From DATAGF01 sp963819845 (GTDB lineage Bacteria; Actinomycetota; Thermoleophilia; Miltoncostaeales; Miltoncostaeaceae), in assembly GCA_963819845.1 (NCBI GenBank), contig CAWFXQ010000013.1, forward strand, positions 496,001 to 560,000: a stretch of DNA of 64,000 nucleotides. Reading direction: 5' to 3'. Shown here piece by piece: positions 25,279-33,105 of the stretch (the first letter of the stretch is position 1; the number at the start of each line of letters is the position of its first letter). A program made the translations under genes and the position numbers. The notes beneath the pieces are model-generated. The model searched no databases and was not told the DNA's origin. It saw nothing but the letters and a program-made list of their open reading frames with translations.

Positions 25279-26351
25279 CAGGCCCTCAGCTCCTCGATCG
25301 CGGCGACGACGCGCTCGCGGGACGGGGTCAGCTTCAGGCGCACGTCCCCGGGGGCGGCGAGCAGCACCATGTTGAGCGCCTGCCCGTCGGCCTTCTTGTC
25401 GCGCCCCATCGCCTCGACGATCGCCGCGGTCGGCGGCTCGCGGTCGAGGGTCGTGGGCAGCCCGTGGCGGGCCAGCACGGCCGCCGTGCGCTCGCGCACG
25501 GCCGGATCGAGCCCGAGCTCGTGCTCCGACAGCCGCAGGGCGGCCAGCATCCCCAGGGAGATCGCCTCGCCGTGGCGGTAGCGCTCGTACGCCGCGGCCG
25601 CCTCGATGCCGTGGCCGACGGTGTGGCCGAGGTTGAGCGATGCGCGGATTCCCCGGTCCCGCTCGTCGGAGGCCACCACCGCCAGCTTGTGGGCCACGCA
25701 GCGCTCGATCAGCGCGGCGAGGTCGTCCGGCGGACCGGGCAGCGCGGGCCACGACCCGACCCAGTCGAGCAGCTCGGGGCCGCTCAGCAGCCCGTACTTC
25801 ACGACCTCGGCGAAGCCGCAGGCCAGCTCGCGCGGCGGCAGGCCGTCGAGGACGTCGATGTCCATCAGCACGAGCTCCGGCTGCCAGATCGCGCCGACGT
25901 AGTTCTTGCCCTCCGGCAGGTCGACGCCCGTCTTGCCCCCGATGGACGAGTTGACCATCGCCAGGAGCGTCGTGGGGATCTGCAGCAGCCGCACCCCGCG
26001 CTGGTAGCTGGCCGCCACGAACCCGGCGAGGTCGCCGACCACGCCCCCTCCGAGCGCCGCGACGGCGTCGGCCCGGCGCAGGCCGGCCTCGGCGGCGAGC
26101 CGCGTCAGCCGCTCCACCTGGCCGAGCGACTTCGAGGCCTCGCCCGGGGGCACGGTGGCGCCGATCACGCGGAATCCCGCCTCCTGGAGGGAGGCCCGCG
26201 CGCGCCGGGCCAGGCCGGGCACGTTCCCGTCGCTCACGAGCAGCACGCCCGGCCCCGCGGCGCGCTCGGCCCACAGGGGGCCGACGCCGTCGAGCAGGCC
26301 CGGGCCGAGGTGCACGGGGAACCGCGCCTCGCCGATCTCCGCCCAGATCAC
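25278..26351 (-). CDS. aroB: 3-dehydroquinate synthase
   Basis: A 357-residue NAD- and metal-dependent enzyme closing the carbocycle of the shikimate pathway. VVSDGNVP-type N-terminal loop (LLVSDGNVPGL), ALGGGVVGDLAGFVAASYQRG, PTTLLAMVNSSIGGKTGVD, CGFAEVVKYGL with the metal Glu, SLNLGHTVGHGIE and YRHGEAISLGM with metal His residues. I use GTG 26351. An in-frame CTG at 26375 overlaps the aroK stop (CTGA) and would add eight residues (LTRLSPAR), a pattern repeated at other junctions here. Confidence 0.95.
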   Translation of the reverse strand: MIWAEIGEARFPVHLGPGLLDGVGPLWAERAAGPGVLLVSDGNVPGLARRARASLQEAGFRVIGATVPPGEASKSLGQVERLTRLAAEAGLRRADAVAALGGGVVGDLAGFVAASYQRGVRLLQIPTTLLAMVNSSIGGKTGVDLPEGKNYVGAIWQPELVLMDIDVLDGLPPRELACGFAEVVKYGLLSGPELLDWVGSWPALPGPPDDLAALIERCVAHKLAVVASDERDRGIRASLNLGHTVGHGIEAAAAYERYRHGEAISLGMLAALRLSEHELGLDPAVRERTAAVLARHGLPTTLDREPPTAAIVEAMGRDKKADGQALNMVLLAAPGDVRLKLTPSRERVVAAIEELRA

Positions 26352-26371
26352 CCGGGCCGGCGAGAGCCGGG

Positions 26372-26881
26372 TCAGCGCGCCGCCCCCGCGCCGCGCTGCG
26401 CCCACGCCGCCACGCGGGCGGCCACCTCGTCGGCCGGGTCGTCCGCGTTGACCTCCAGGTCGGCGGCCTCGCGGTAGCCCTCCTCGCGCGCGGCGGCGCG
26501 GCGGGCGAAGCGCTCGCGGTCGCCCGCCAGCGGCCGGTCCGAGCCCTCCACGCGCGCCCAGGCCACGTCGATGCTGGCCCGCAGCCAGACGACGTCGGCC
26601 GCTCGGCCCACCAGCCCGCGCGTGCGGGCGCTCTCGAGCGCGCCGCCGCCGAGGGCCAGCACGCCGGGCTCGCCGGCGAGCATCTCGCGGATCACGGCCT
26701 CCTCGGTGCGGCGGAACCACACCTCGCCGCGGCGGGAGAAGATCTCGGGGATCGCCATGCCGGCGCGCGCCTCGATCTCCCGGTCGGCGTCCGTGAAGGC
26801 GCGATCCAGGCGGGCCGCCACGCGGCGGCCGACGGCGGTCTTGCCGGCGCCCATGTACCCGGTCAGGACGAGCCAGCGCAT
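26372..26881 (-). CDS. aroK: Shikimate kinase
   Basis: A 169-residue P-loop kinase. LTGYMGAGKTAVGRRVAARL is the Walker A region, FTDADREIEARAGMAIPEIF binds Mg and shikimate, RRTEEAVIREML and LALGGGALES follow, and the lid has RPLAGDRERF. Length is typical. It lies 7 nt downstream of aroC and leads into aroB. Confidence 0.95.
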   Translation of the reverse strand: MRWLVLTGYMGAGKTAVGRRVAARLDRAFTDADREIEARAGMAIPEIFSRRGEVWFRRTEEAVIREMLAGEPGVLALGGGALESARTRGLVGRAADVVWLRASIDVAWARVEGSDRPLAGDRERFARRAAAREEGYREAADLEVNADDPADEVAARVAAWAQRGAGAAR

Positions 26882-26888
26882 CCGGGCG

Positions 26889-28049
26889 TCACCGGCTGAT
26901 CTCGACCCGGTAGCGCTCGACGGCCGCGTCGAGGTGGTCGATGGAGTCGCCGCCGAATTTCTCGACCAGGGCCTGTGCGAGGACGAAGGCCACGGCGGCC
27001 TCGGCCACCACCGCGGCCGCCGGGACGGCGCAGATGTCCGAGCGCTCCTTGAACGCCTTGCGCGGCTCCTTGGTGGCCACGTCGACCGAGGCCAGAGGGC
27101 GCGTGAGCGTGCTGATGGGCTTCATCACGGCCCGCACGACCACCGGGGCGCCGTGGGTCATGCCGCCCTCGATCCCCCCCGACCGGTTGGTGCGGCGGAA
27201 GAAGCCGCGGTCGGGCTCGTGGTAGATCTCGTCGTGCGCCCGGCTGCCCGGGATCTCGCCGAGGCCGAAGCCCGCCCCGAGCTCGACCCCCTTGATCGCC
27301 TGGATCCCCATGAGCGCCTGGGCCAGGCGACCGTCCAGGCGGGCGTCGCCGGAGACGTGCGACCCGAGGCCCGGGAGGGGGTCGAAGGCCCAGACCTCGA
27401 ACACGCCGCCGAGCGTGTCGTGGTCCTGGCCCGCCGCCTTGATCGCCGCCTTCATGCGCTCCGACGCCTCCGGGTCGAGGCAGCGCACGGGGCTCTCGTC
27501 CACGCCCTCGAAGTCGTCGAGGGCGAGGTCGTCGCGCCGCGGGACGGCCTCCGGGCCGATGCGCACGACGTGGCTGCGGACCTCCGTGCCGTAGCGGCGC
27601 AGCAGGGCCTTGGCGACGCCCCCGGCGGCGACCCGGGCCGCCGTCTCGCGCGCGCTCGCACGCTCGAGGATCGGCCGCAGGTCGTCGGTCCCGTACTTGA
27701 GCATCCCGGCCAGGTCGGCGTGCCCGGGCCGCGGCAGCGTGATCGGCTCGACCTCCCCCTCCGGCTCCCACACGGCCATGCGGTCGGCCGCCCAGTTGGG
27801 GAAGTCGAGGTTCGGGATCTCGAGCGTCAGCGGGCTGCCGATCGTGGTGCCGTGCCGCAGGCCGGTCTTCACCTGCACCCGGTCGCGCTCGATCTTCATC
27901 CGGCCGCCGCGGCCGTAGCCGAGCTGGCGGCGCGCGAGGTCGGCGTCGATGTCGTCCGGCGCGAGCGGGAGCCCGGCCGGGAGCCCCTCCAGGACCGCGA
28001 AGAGCGCCGGGCCGTGGGACTCCCCGGCTGTGCGGTACGTCAGGGCCAC
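26889..28049 (-). CDS. aroC: Chorismate synthase
   Basis: A 386-residue FMN-dependent lyase, the last step to chorismate. TYRTAGESHGPALFAVLEGLP with the conserved ESHG, RRQLGYGRGGRMKIERDRV, TTIGSPLTLEIPN, RPGHADLAGMLKYG, SARETAARVAAGGVAKALL and GIEGGMTHGAPVVVRAVMKP are the family motifs. GTG 28049 has a TACACT hexamer 8 nt upstream. It heads the longest unit in the window (aroC to the gene at 18927). Confidence 0.97.
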   Translation of the reverse strand: MALTYRTAGESHGPALFAVLEGLPAGLPLAPDDIDADLARRQLGYGRGGRMKIERDRVQVKTGLRHGTTIGSPLTLEIPNLDFPNWAADRMAVWEPEGEVEPITLPRPGHADLAGMLKYGTDDLRPILERASARETAARVAAGGVAKALLRRYGTEVRSHVVRIGPEAVPRRDDLALDDFEGVDESPVRCLDPEASERMKAAIKAAGQDHDTLGGVFEVWAFDPLPGLGSHVSGDARLDGRLAQALMGIQAIKGVELGAGFGLGEIPGSRAHDEIYHEPDRGFFRRTNRSGGIEGGMTHGAPVVVRAVMKPISTLTRPLASVDVATKEPRKAFKERSDICAVPAAAVVAEAAVAFVLAQALVEKFGGDSIDHLDAAVERYRVEISR

Positions 28050-28057
28050 GGACGGCG

Positions 28058-28063
28058 AGTGTA
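28058..28063 (-). promoter_or_regulatory. -10 (TACACT) for the aroC-led operon
   Basis: Eight nucleotides separate TACACT from the aroC GTG, so the mRNA would be leaderless or nearly so. No other promoter-like site was recognised in the following 9 kb of same-strand, closely packed genes. Confidence 0.6.
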
Positions 28064-28082
28064 GCGGCCCCGTTCCCCGTCC

Positions 28083-29285
28083 TCAGGCCGGGAGCGGCGC
28101 CCCGAGCAGGGCCGCGAGGGCGCCGACGAGCCCCGCGACGAGCAGCGTCGCCACCACCCCGCGGCGGGCGGCGAGCAGCGCGATCGCCGCCCCCGCCAGC
28201 ACGGCCGCCTGCCACGGCTCGCCCAGGGCAAGCGCCAACGGGATCGCCGATCCGAGGATCGCGCCGATCGCCGCGGGGCCCCCGCCGTCGAGGAAGGCGC
28301 GGATGTCGCGGTTCGCCAGCAGCCGGTCGAAGCGGTCGGCGCCGAGCAGGATGAACGAGAACGACGGCGCGAAGGCGATGAGAGCGGCGAACAGGGCGCC
28401 CCCCACGCCCGCGGCCGCGTACCCGACGACCGCGACGGTGTGGACCACCGGCCCGGGCGTGACCTGGCCGAGGGCGACCGCGTTCAAGAACTCCCCGTCG
28501 GTCATCCAGCCGTAGCGGTCGACGGCGTCCGACTGCATCAGGGGGATGATCACGAAGCCTCCGCCGTAGGAGAGCGCGCCCACCTTGAACGCGGTCCACG
28601 CCAGGGCCCCGAGCCCGCCCGTCGCGGCGCCCGCGGCGAGCAGGAGCGCGCCGGCGGGCGCGGCCGCGAGCGCGCCGGGGCCCGGGAGCCCTCGGCGCCA
28701 GGCCACCTCGGCCAGGCCGCAGCCGAGCAGCACCAGCACGAGCCACGGCCCGAGGGTCGCGGCGGCCACGCCGCCCAGGCCGGAGTAGGCGACCAGGCGC
28801 CACCGGTAGGGGGCGCCGCCCGCGCGCCGCCAGGCCGGGACCGCCAGCCGCAGGCCCGCATCGACCGCCACCGCCGCCACGGCGGCCCCCGCCCCGGCCC
28901 CCGCCCCCCGCAGCCAGTCGGGCGGCGAGCCCGACAGGAAGAGCGCGGCCAGGCAGATGATCAGCACGAGCCCCGGGACGATGAAGCAGAGCCCGCCGAC
29001 GATCGCGCCGGCCCGCCCGCGCAACACCCAGGCGCAGTAGATCGCCAGCTGCGTCGAGGCCGGCCCGGGCAGGAGGTTGGTCGCGGCGATCGCGTCCTCG
29101 AAGCGGCGGTCCTCGATCCAGCGGCGCCGCTCGACGCAGAGGTCGCGCAACAGGGCGATGTGGGCCGGGGGCCCCCCGAAGCCCACGATGCCGATGCGCC
29201 CCCACTCGCGGGCCACCTGCGCCAGGCCGGGCGCCGCGCGGGGTTCCCGGGGCGCGGCGTCGGCGTCGGCAGCGGTCGGTCCCAC
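28083..29285 (-). CDS. Chromate transporter (ChrA family, two CHR domains)
   Basis: A 400-residue polytopic membrane protein with two homologous halves. The first half has GFGGPPAHIALLRDL and LPGPASTQLAIYCAW; the second has YGGGFVIIPLMQSDAV and LGQVTPGPVVHTVAVVGY, the paired (S/G)-GG and PGP signatures of the CHR family. About ten hydrophobic helices are visible. The family exports chromate or, in some members, functions unrelated to chromate; no resistance partner is present. The start GTG 29285 follows the first signature by 28 residues. The gene is convergent with nothing and divergent from the protein at 29353. Confidence 0.88.
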   Translation of the reverse strand: MGPTAADADAAPREPRAAPGLAQVAREWGRIGIVGFGGPPAHIALLRDLCVERRRWIEDRRFEDAIAATNLLPGPASTQLAIYCAWVLRGRAGAIVGGLCFIVPGLVLIICLAALFLSGSPPDWLRGAGAGAGAAVAAVAVDAGLRLAVPAWRRAGGAPYRWRLVAYSGLGGVAAATLGPWLVLVLLGCGLAEVAWRRGLPGPGALAAAPAGALLLAAGAATGGLGALAWTAFKVGALSYGGGFVIIPLMQSDAVDRYGWMTDGEFLNAVALGQVTPGPVVHTVAVVGYAAAGVGGALFAALIAFAPSFSFILLGADRFDRLLANRDIRAFLDGGGPAAIGAILGSAIPLALALGEPWQAAVLAGAAIALLAARRGVVATLLVAGLVGALAALLGAPLPA

Positions 29286-29352
29286 CGGCGTGGCAGTCTC
29301 TCAGGCTCGTCCACGACCGCGCGGGAGGCCCGATGCCCCAGGAGACGTCGCC

Positions 29353-29799
29353 GTGAGCCCCGGCCTGCTGAGCGAGGTCCGCGAATGGCTGCTGACCGTC
29401 CGCTCCGTCCAGCGCCTGCGGAGCCGGGCGCGGCGGGCGCCGGTTCCCGGCGGCGGGCCCGGGGCGCCCCCGCGGCCGACGGTCGTGCGGCCCGACGACG
29501 ACCCGGCCCTGCGCGCGGGCCTGCGCCGCTGGAGCCGCCGCTCGGCCCGCCCCGGGGCGCCGGGCGCCGCGGCCGGGCTCGCGCCGTCCGACGCGGCCGA
29601 GGCCGCGCGCACGCTCATGGCCCTGCGGGCGCAGATGAGCGGCGCGGCGGCCGAGACCCTCGACGCCCACCTCGAGTCCGGGCGGGTCGAGGCGCGCCGC
29701 CTGCGCCCCGCCGACGGCTACGTCTGGGAGATGCCCGGCATGCGGGTCTTCGCGATCGCGGGCGTCCAGGCCTTCACGGTCGACGACCGCCGAGGCTGA
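29353..29799 (+). CDS. Hypothetical protein
   Basis: A 148-residue, Arg- and Ala-rich protein with a basic, Pro/Gly-rich first half (residues 15-70) and a helical second half (AAEAARTLMALRAQMSGAAA, ETLDAHLESGRVEARRLRPA) ending in a short sheet-like tail (YVWEMPGMRVFAIAGVQAFT). No known domain was recognised. GTG 29353 follows AGGAGA with eight-nt spacing. It stands alone between the chromate transporter and the UBP finger gene. Confidence 0.55.
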   Translation: MSPGLLSEVREWLLTVRSVQRLRSRARRAPVPGGGPGAPPRPTVVRPDDDPALRAGLRRWSRRSARPGAPGAAAGLAPSDAAEAARTLMALRAQMSGAAAETLDAHLESGRVEARRLRPADGYVWEMPGMRVFAIAGVQAFTVDDRRG

Positions 29800-29814
29800 C
29801 CGGCCGGGTCGGGC

Positions 29815-30066
29815 TCAGACGAAGGCCTGGTCCACGTAGCACCAGCGCCAGTCCTCGCCCGGCTGGGCCGACTGCACCACGGGGTGGCCGTCCCGCATGA
29901 AGTGCTTGGTGGCGTGCGTGTTGGGCGACGAGTCGCAGCAGCCCACGTTCCCGCAGGTGAGGCAGGTGCGCAGGTGCACCCAGGTGGCCCCGATCGCCAG
30001 GCACTCCTCGCACCCGTCGGCGCGGGGGGCGGCCTCCGCGAGCCCGTCGGTGTGCGCGCAGGGCAT
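29815..30066 (-). CDS. UBP-type zinc finger protein
   Basis: An 83-residue protein that is almost entirely a ZnF-UBP domain: PCAHTDG, DGCEECLAIGATWVHLRTCL, TCGNVGCCDSSPNTHATKHF, DGHPVVQSAQPGEDWRWCYV. The Cys/His set can bind up to three zinc ions, and in eukaryotes this fold binds free ubiquitin C-termini. Bacterial stand-alone copies are of unknown role. ATG 30066 has TAGTGT 8 nt upstream, so I prefer it to the GTG four codons earlier. Confidence 0.88.
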   Translation of the reverse strand: MPCAHTDGLAEAAPRADGCEECLAIGATWVHLRTCLTCGNVGCCDSSPNTHATKHFMRDGHPVVQSAQPGEDWRWCYVDQAFV

Positions 30067-30074
30067 CGGCCGCC

Positions 30075-30080
30075 ACACTA
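30075..30080 (-). promoter_or_regulatory. -10 (TAGTGT) of leaderless UBP-finger mRNA
   Basis: Eight nucleotides from the ATG at 30066. It also overlaps the alternative upstream GTG, arguing against that start. Confidence 0.6.
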
Positions 30081-30121
30081 GCCTGCGCGAGGCGCCGGGC
30101 GCCCCGTCCGGGGGCCGTCAC

Positions 30122-30127
30122 TATGAT
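30122..30127 (+). promoter_or_regulatory. -10 (TATGAT) of leaderless mscS-family mRNA
   Basis: TATGAT lies 6 nt before the GTG at 30134 and is the closest match to the consensus TATAAT in the set. Confidence 0.65.
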
Positions 30128-30133
30128 CGGCGC

Positions 30134-30949
30134 GTGCCCGCCGCTCCCGCCGCCGTCTTCGGCCTTCCGGAGTGGGCGGGACGGCTCGCGCTCGCCGCCT
30201 GCGTGGTGGCCGGCGCCCTGCTGCTGCTGTGGTTCGTGAGCTGGCTGATGGGCCGCCTGATCCGCCGGACGACGCCCCGGGAGGGGCCGCGAGCCCGCCA
30301 GCGCGAGACGGCGGTGAAGGCTCTGGCGAGCGCCCTGCGCTACGTGATCCTGATCGCCGCCGTGATCGCGCTCGTCCTCGCCATCGCCGGCGGCGGCAGC
30401 CTCGCCGCGGCGAGCGGCGGCGCGCTGTTCGTCATCATCGCGGGATTCGCCTTCCAGCGGCTCCTGGTCGACGCGATCGCCGGCTTCTTCATCCTCTTCG
30501 AGGGCGAGTACGCCGTCGGCGACGTCATCAGCGTCGAGCCGAGCGGCTACCTCGGCAGGGTGGAGTCGATCGGCCTGCGCGCCACGGTCCTCGCGGGCCC
30601 GGGCTCCGAGCGCATGGTGGTGCCCAACGGGCAGATCACCGGCCTCCGCGTCATCCCCGGCGGCCTGCGGCGGCTGAGGCTCGAGCTCCTGACCAGGGAT
30701 CCGGAGGCGGTCGAGGCCCTGGTCCACGAGGTCGCGGGGACCCTCGCCGGCGCCGGAGGGCCGTGGGACGGGCCGCCGCGGGTCGTGGTCCGGCCCGGGG
30801 ACGACGGCGTGACCCGCGTGATCGCGGTCCTGGACGTCAACGCGGCCCGGGCGGGGGCATCGGACGCCTGGCTCGCCGACGCGCTGGCCGCGCGGGCGGG
30901 CGACCTGCTGGTGAGCCCCCCGCTGACCACGGCCGAGGGTCGCCGCTGA
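30134..30949 (+). CDS. MscS-family mechanosensitive channel
   Basis: A 271-residue membrane protein. Three hydrophobic segments are visible (residues about 13-35, 72-92 and 96-125), the last being the pore helix region with GGALFVIIAGFAFQRLLVDA. The beta domain has FFILFEGEYAVGDVISVE and VESIGLRATVL, followed by ERMVVPNGQITGLRV, the hallmark of the MscS beta/lower-cytoplasmic region. It opens under membrane tension to release solutes. The start is fixed by the -10 six nt upstream. It is divergent from the UBP finger gene. Confidence 0.9.
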   Translation: MPAAPAAVFGLPEWAGRLALAACVVAGALLLLWFVSWLMGRLIRRTTPREGPRARQRETAVKALASALRYVILIAAVIALVLAIAGGGSLAAASGGALFVIIAGFAFQRLLVDAIAGFFILFEGEYAVGDVISVEPSGYLGRVESIGLRATVLAGPGSERMVVPNGQITGLRVIPGGLRRLRLELLTRDPEAVEALVHEVAGTLAGAGGPWDGPPRVVVRPGDDGVTRVIAVLDVNAARAGASDAWLADALAARAGDLLVSPPLTTAEGRR

Positions 30950-30968
30950 GGGTCGGCCGGGGGCCGGG

Positions 30969-31637
30969 TCACGCGAGCCGCCCCGCGTACCAGTCCAGCG
31001 CCGCCGGGCCCCAGACCAGGGCCGCCACCGCGCCGCCGGCGAGGTAGGGGCCGAAGGGGACGGCCATGCGGCGCGCCCGGGGGCCGTGGCGCACCAGCAG
31101 TGCCGCGCCGGTCGCCGCCGCGGCCGCGAACGCCGCGGCCAGGGCGGGCACGACCGCGGCGCCCAGGGCGGCGCCCATGAGCAGGGCGAGCTTGGCGTCG
31201 CCGAGGCCCATCGCCTCGGGGCGCACCACCGCGGGCACCAGCAGGAAGGCGGCGGCGCCGAGGGCGGCCGCGCAGGGCTCCCACCACCGGCGCGGCTCGG
31301 CGGCGATCGCGGCCGCGAGCGCGAGCGCGGCGGCCGGCAGCACCACGGCGTCGGGGATCAGCCGGTGGCGGAGGTCGATCACCACGACCGGGACCAGGGC
31401 GACCAGCAGCACGCCCGCCGCCACGGCCTCCCAGCCGGGGCCGATCAGCGCGAGGGGGGCGGCCGCGGCCGCCACGCTGGCCGAGGCGATCGCGGCGGTC
31501 GCGGCGCCGGCGGGCGGCGGCCGCAGCAGCGGCTCGCCCCGGGGCCAGCGGGCGACCACGCCCGCCGACAGGACGCCCGCGGCGAGCCCGAGCGCGGCGG
31601 CGGCGCCCCACCAGGCGGCATGGAGGTCGATCGGCAC
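30969..31637 (-). CDS. A24-type prepilin peptidase-like protein
   Basis: A 222-residue protein with about seven hydrophobic helices and the two catalytic aspartates of the A24 family: Asp in VVVIDLRHRLIPD and Asp in GLGDAKLALLMG. It lacks the N-terminal cytoplasmic methyltransferase domain with its Cys pairs, so it is a TadV/short-type peptidase. No pilin or secretion genes lie nearby. The GTG at 31637 has TAGCGT 7 nt upstream. Confidence 0.87.
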   Translation of the reverse strand: MPIDLHAAWWGAAAALGLAAGVLSAGVVARWPRGEPLLRPPPAGAATAAIASASVAAAAAPLALIGPGWEAVAAGVLLVALVPVVVIDLRHRLIPDAVVLPAAALALAAAIAAEPRRWWEPCAAALGAAAFLLVPAVVRPEAMGLGDAKLALLMGAALGAAVVPALAAAFAAAAATGAALLVRHGPRARRMAVPFGPYLAGGAVAALVWGPAALDWYAGRLA

Positions 31638-31644
31638 GGCCCCG

Positions 31645-31650
31645 ACGCTA
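31645..31650 (-). promoter_or_regulatory. -10 (TAGCGT) of leaderless prepilin-peptidase mRNA
   Basis: Seven nucleotides from the GTG at 31637. The dyad at 31691-31712 lies about 45 bp upstream of this site. Confidence 0.6.
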
Positions 31651-31690
31651 CGCGCGGGAGGCGCGCGCGGGGCGCGCGGCCCGTGCCGCG

Positions 31691-31712
31691 CGCGTCACGG
31701 GGGCGTGACGCG
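31691..31712. terminator. Strong hairpin CGCGTCACG/CGTGACGCG downstream of the methyltransferase
   Basis: A perfect 9-bp inverted repeat with a GGGG loop, 5 nt past the stop of the methyltransferase gene and upstream of the prepilin-peptidase promoter on the same strand. It probably ends the methyltransferase transcript (no T tract is present, as is usual in such GC-rich genomes); an operator role for the next gene is possible. Confidence 0.5.
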
Positions 31713-31717
31713 GGACG

Positions 31718-32515
31718 TCACTCCGGCCGGACGGCCACCCCGTAGAGCTTCACGAAGTCGAACTCGAACCCGCGGGGGCCGGCCGCGGCCGCGACCGCGG
31801 CGGCCACCCGGGCCCCATGGGCCTCGGCCTCGGCGGGGTCGAGCCCGTCCGAGAGGTGGGACGCCACCGCGCCGATGCGCGCGAGGAACGCCTCCGGGGA
31901 GGCACGTCGCACGCGGCGCTCCTCCCAGGCGTCGACCACCTCGAGGCCGGCCGCCTCCATGTAGGCGGCCAGCTCGTCGCCGGAGCGGTGGATGCGGTCG
32001 AAGACCTCGGTCCAGGCGACCGGCACCGGCGGGTCGAGGTCGACGAGCAGCCGGCGGAACTCCTCGTCGGTCCCCCGCCCCGAGGCCAGGATCGCCAGGG
32101 CGCCGCCCGGGCGCAGGCGGCGCGCCATCGCGGCCACGGCGGCGGGCTTGTCGGGGAACCAGTGGAACGCCATCCCGCTGACCACGGCGTCGTACGCGCC
32201 GTCGGGGACCGGCATCTCGTGGACGCCGGCGCAGATCAGCTCGACCTCCGCCCCCAGGCCGGAGAGCTTCTCGCGGAACCGCTCGAGCATGCCCTCGGAG
32301 GGGTCGACGCCGGTGACCCGGCCGGACCCGAAGCGCGCGACCATCGCCTCGGTGGCGAACCCGGTGCCGCAGCCCACGTCGAGCACGCGGTCGTAGCGAC
32401 CCGCCGGGACGGCGGCCACGAGCCGCTCGGCGCCCATCCTGTTGCGCGCCAGCAGCTCGTCGTACTCGGGCGCGCTCCGGTCGAAGCTGCGCCCCACGTC
32501 CTGGCCGTCGCCCAC
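31718..32515 (-). CDS. Class I SAM-dependent methyltransferase
   Basis: A 265-residue enzyme. FDRSAPEYDELLARNR precedes the Rossmann core; VLDVGCGTGFATEAMVARFG (residues about 42-61) binds SAM, VTGVDPSEGMLERF is motif post-I, DAVVSGMAFHWF motif II and LRPGGALAIL motif III. This is the UbiE/MenG-like small-molecule group; the FHWF loop resembles trans-aconitate/'Methyltransf_11' proteins. Substrate unknown. GTG 32515 follows GGGGGAG. It is divergent from rnhA. Confidence 0.85.
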   Translation of the reverse strand: MGDGQDVGRSFDRSAPEYDELLARNRMGAERLVAAVPAGRYDRVLDVGCGTGFATEAMVARFGSGRVTGVDPSEGMLERFREKLSGLGAEVELICAGVHEMPVPDGAYDAVVSGMAFHWFPDKPAAVAAMARRLRPGGALAILASGRGTDEEFRRLLVDLDPPVPVAWTEVFDRIHRSGDELAAYMEAAGLEVVDAWEERRVRRASPEAFLARIGAVASHLSDGLDPAEAEAHGARVAAAVAAAAGPRGFEFDFVKLYGVAVRPE

Positions 32516-32577
32516 CGCTCCCCCCGTGTCGCGGCCCGGCGGTCCCGGCCGGGCGGCGCTACGGTACCGAATGCGCC

Positions 32578-33105
32578 ATGGCGGAGACCTTCACCCTCGT
32601 CACCGACGGGGCCTGCTCGGGGAACGGGACCGACGCCGCCCGCGGCGGATGGGCCGCGATCATCTCCGGGCCCGACGGCTCCGAGACCGTCCTGACCGGC
32701 GGCGAGTTCCCCACCACGAACAACCGCATGGAGCTGATCGCCGCGCTGCGGGGCCTGGGCGCCCTGCCCGACGGCGCCCAGGTGGAGCTCGTCACCGACT
32801 CGAGCTACGTGGCCAACGCCATCGCCAAGGGCTGGCTCGCCGGGTGGCAGCGCAAGGGCTGGCGCACGGCGAGCAAGCAGCCGGTCGCCAACCGCGACCT
32901 CTGGGAGCGCATGATCGCCGAGCTCGCGCGGCTGAGGGTGCGCCCGCGCCTGGTGCGCGGGCACGCCGGGCACGAGGCCAACGAGCGCGCCGACCGGCTG
33001 GCCCAGGAGGCCGCGCGCGAGGCGCAGCCGGCCCCGCCGCCGGCGCCGCCCGCCGCCGACCGCCCGCCGCCCCGCGACGACGGACAGCTGGGGCTGGACC
33101 TCTGA
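32578..33105 (+). CDS. rnhA: Ribonuclease HI
   Basis: A 175-residue enzyme cleaving RNA in RNA-DNA hybrids. Catalytic acids: Asp in LVTDGACSGNG, Glu in NNRMELIAALRGL, Asp in LVTDSSYVANAI and Asp in ANERADRLAQEA; GWQRKGWRTASKQPVANRDL is the basic handle of type 1 RNase H. A 30-residue Pro/Ala tail follows the domain. ATG 32578 has TACCGA 7 nt upstream (and TACGGT further up), so it is nearly leaderless. Its stop overlaps the proposed CTG start of the reductase gene (CTGA). Confidence 0.94.
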   Translation: MAETFTLVTDGACSGNGTDAARGGWAAIISGPDGSETVLTGGEFPTTNNRMELIAALRGLGALPDGAQVELVTDSSYVANAIAKGWLAGWQRKGWRTASKQPVANRDLWERMIAELARLRVRPRLVRGHAGHEANERADRLAQEAAREAQPAPPPAPPAADRPPPRDDGQLGLDL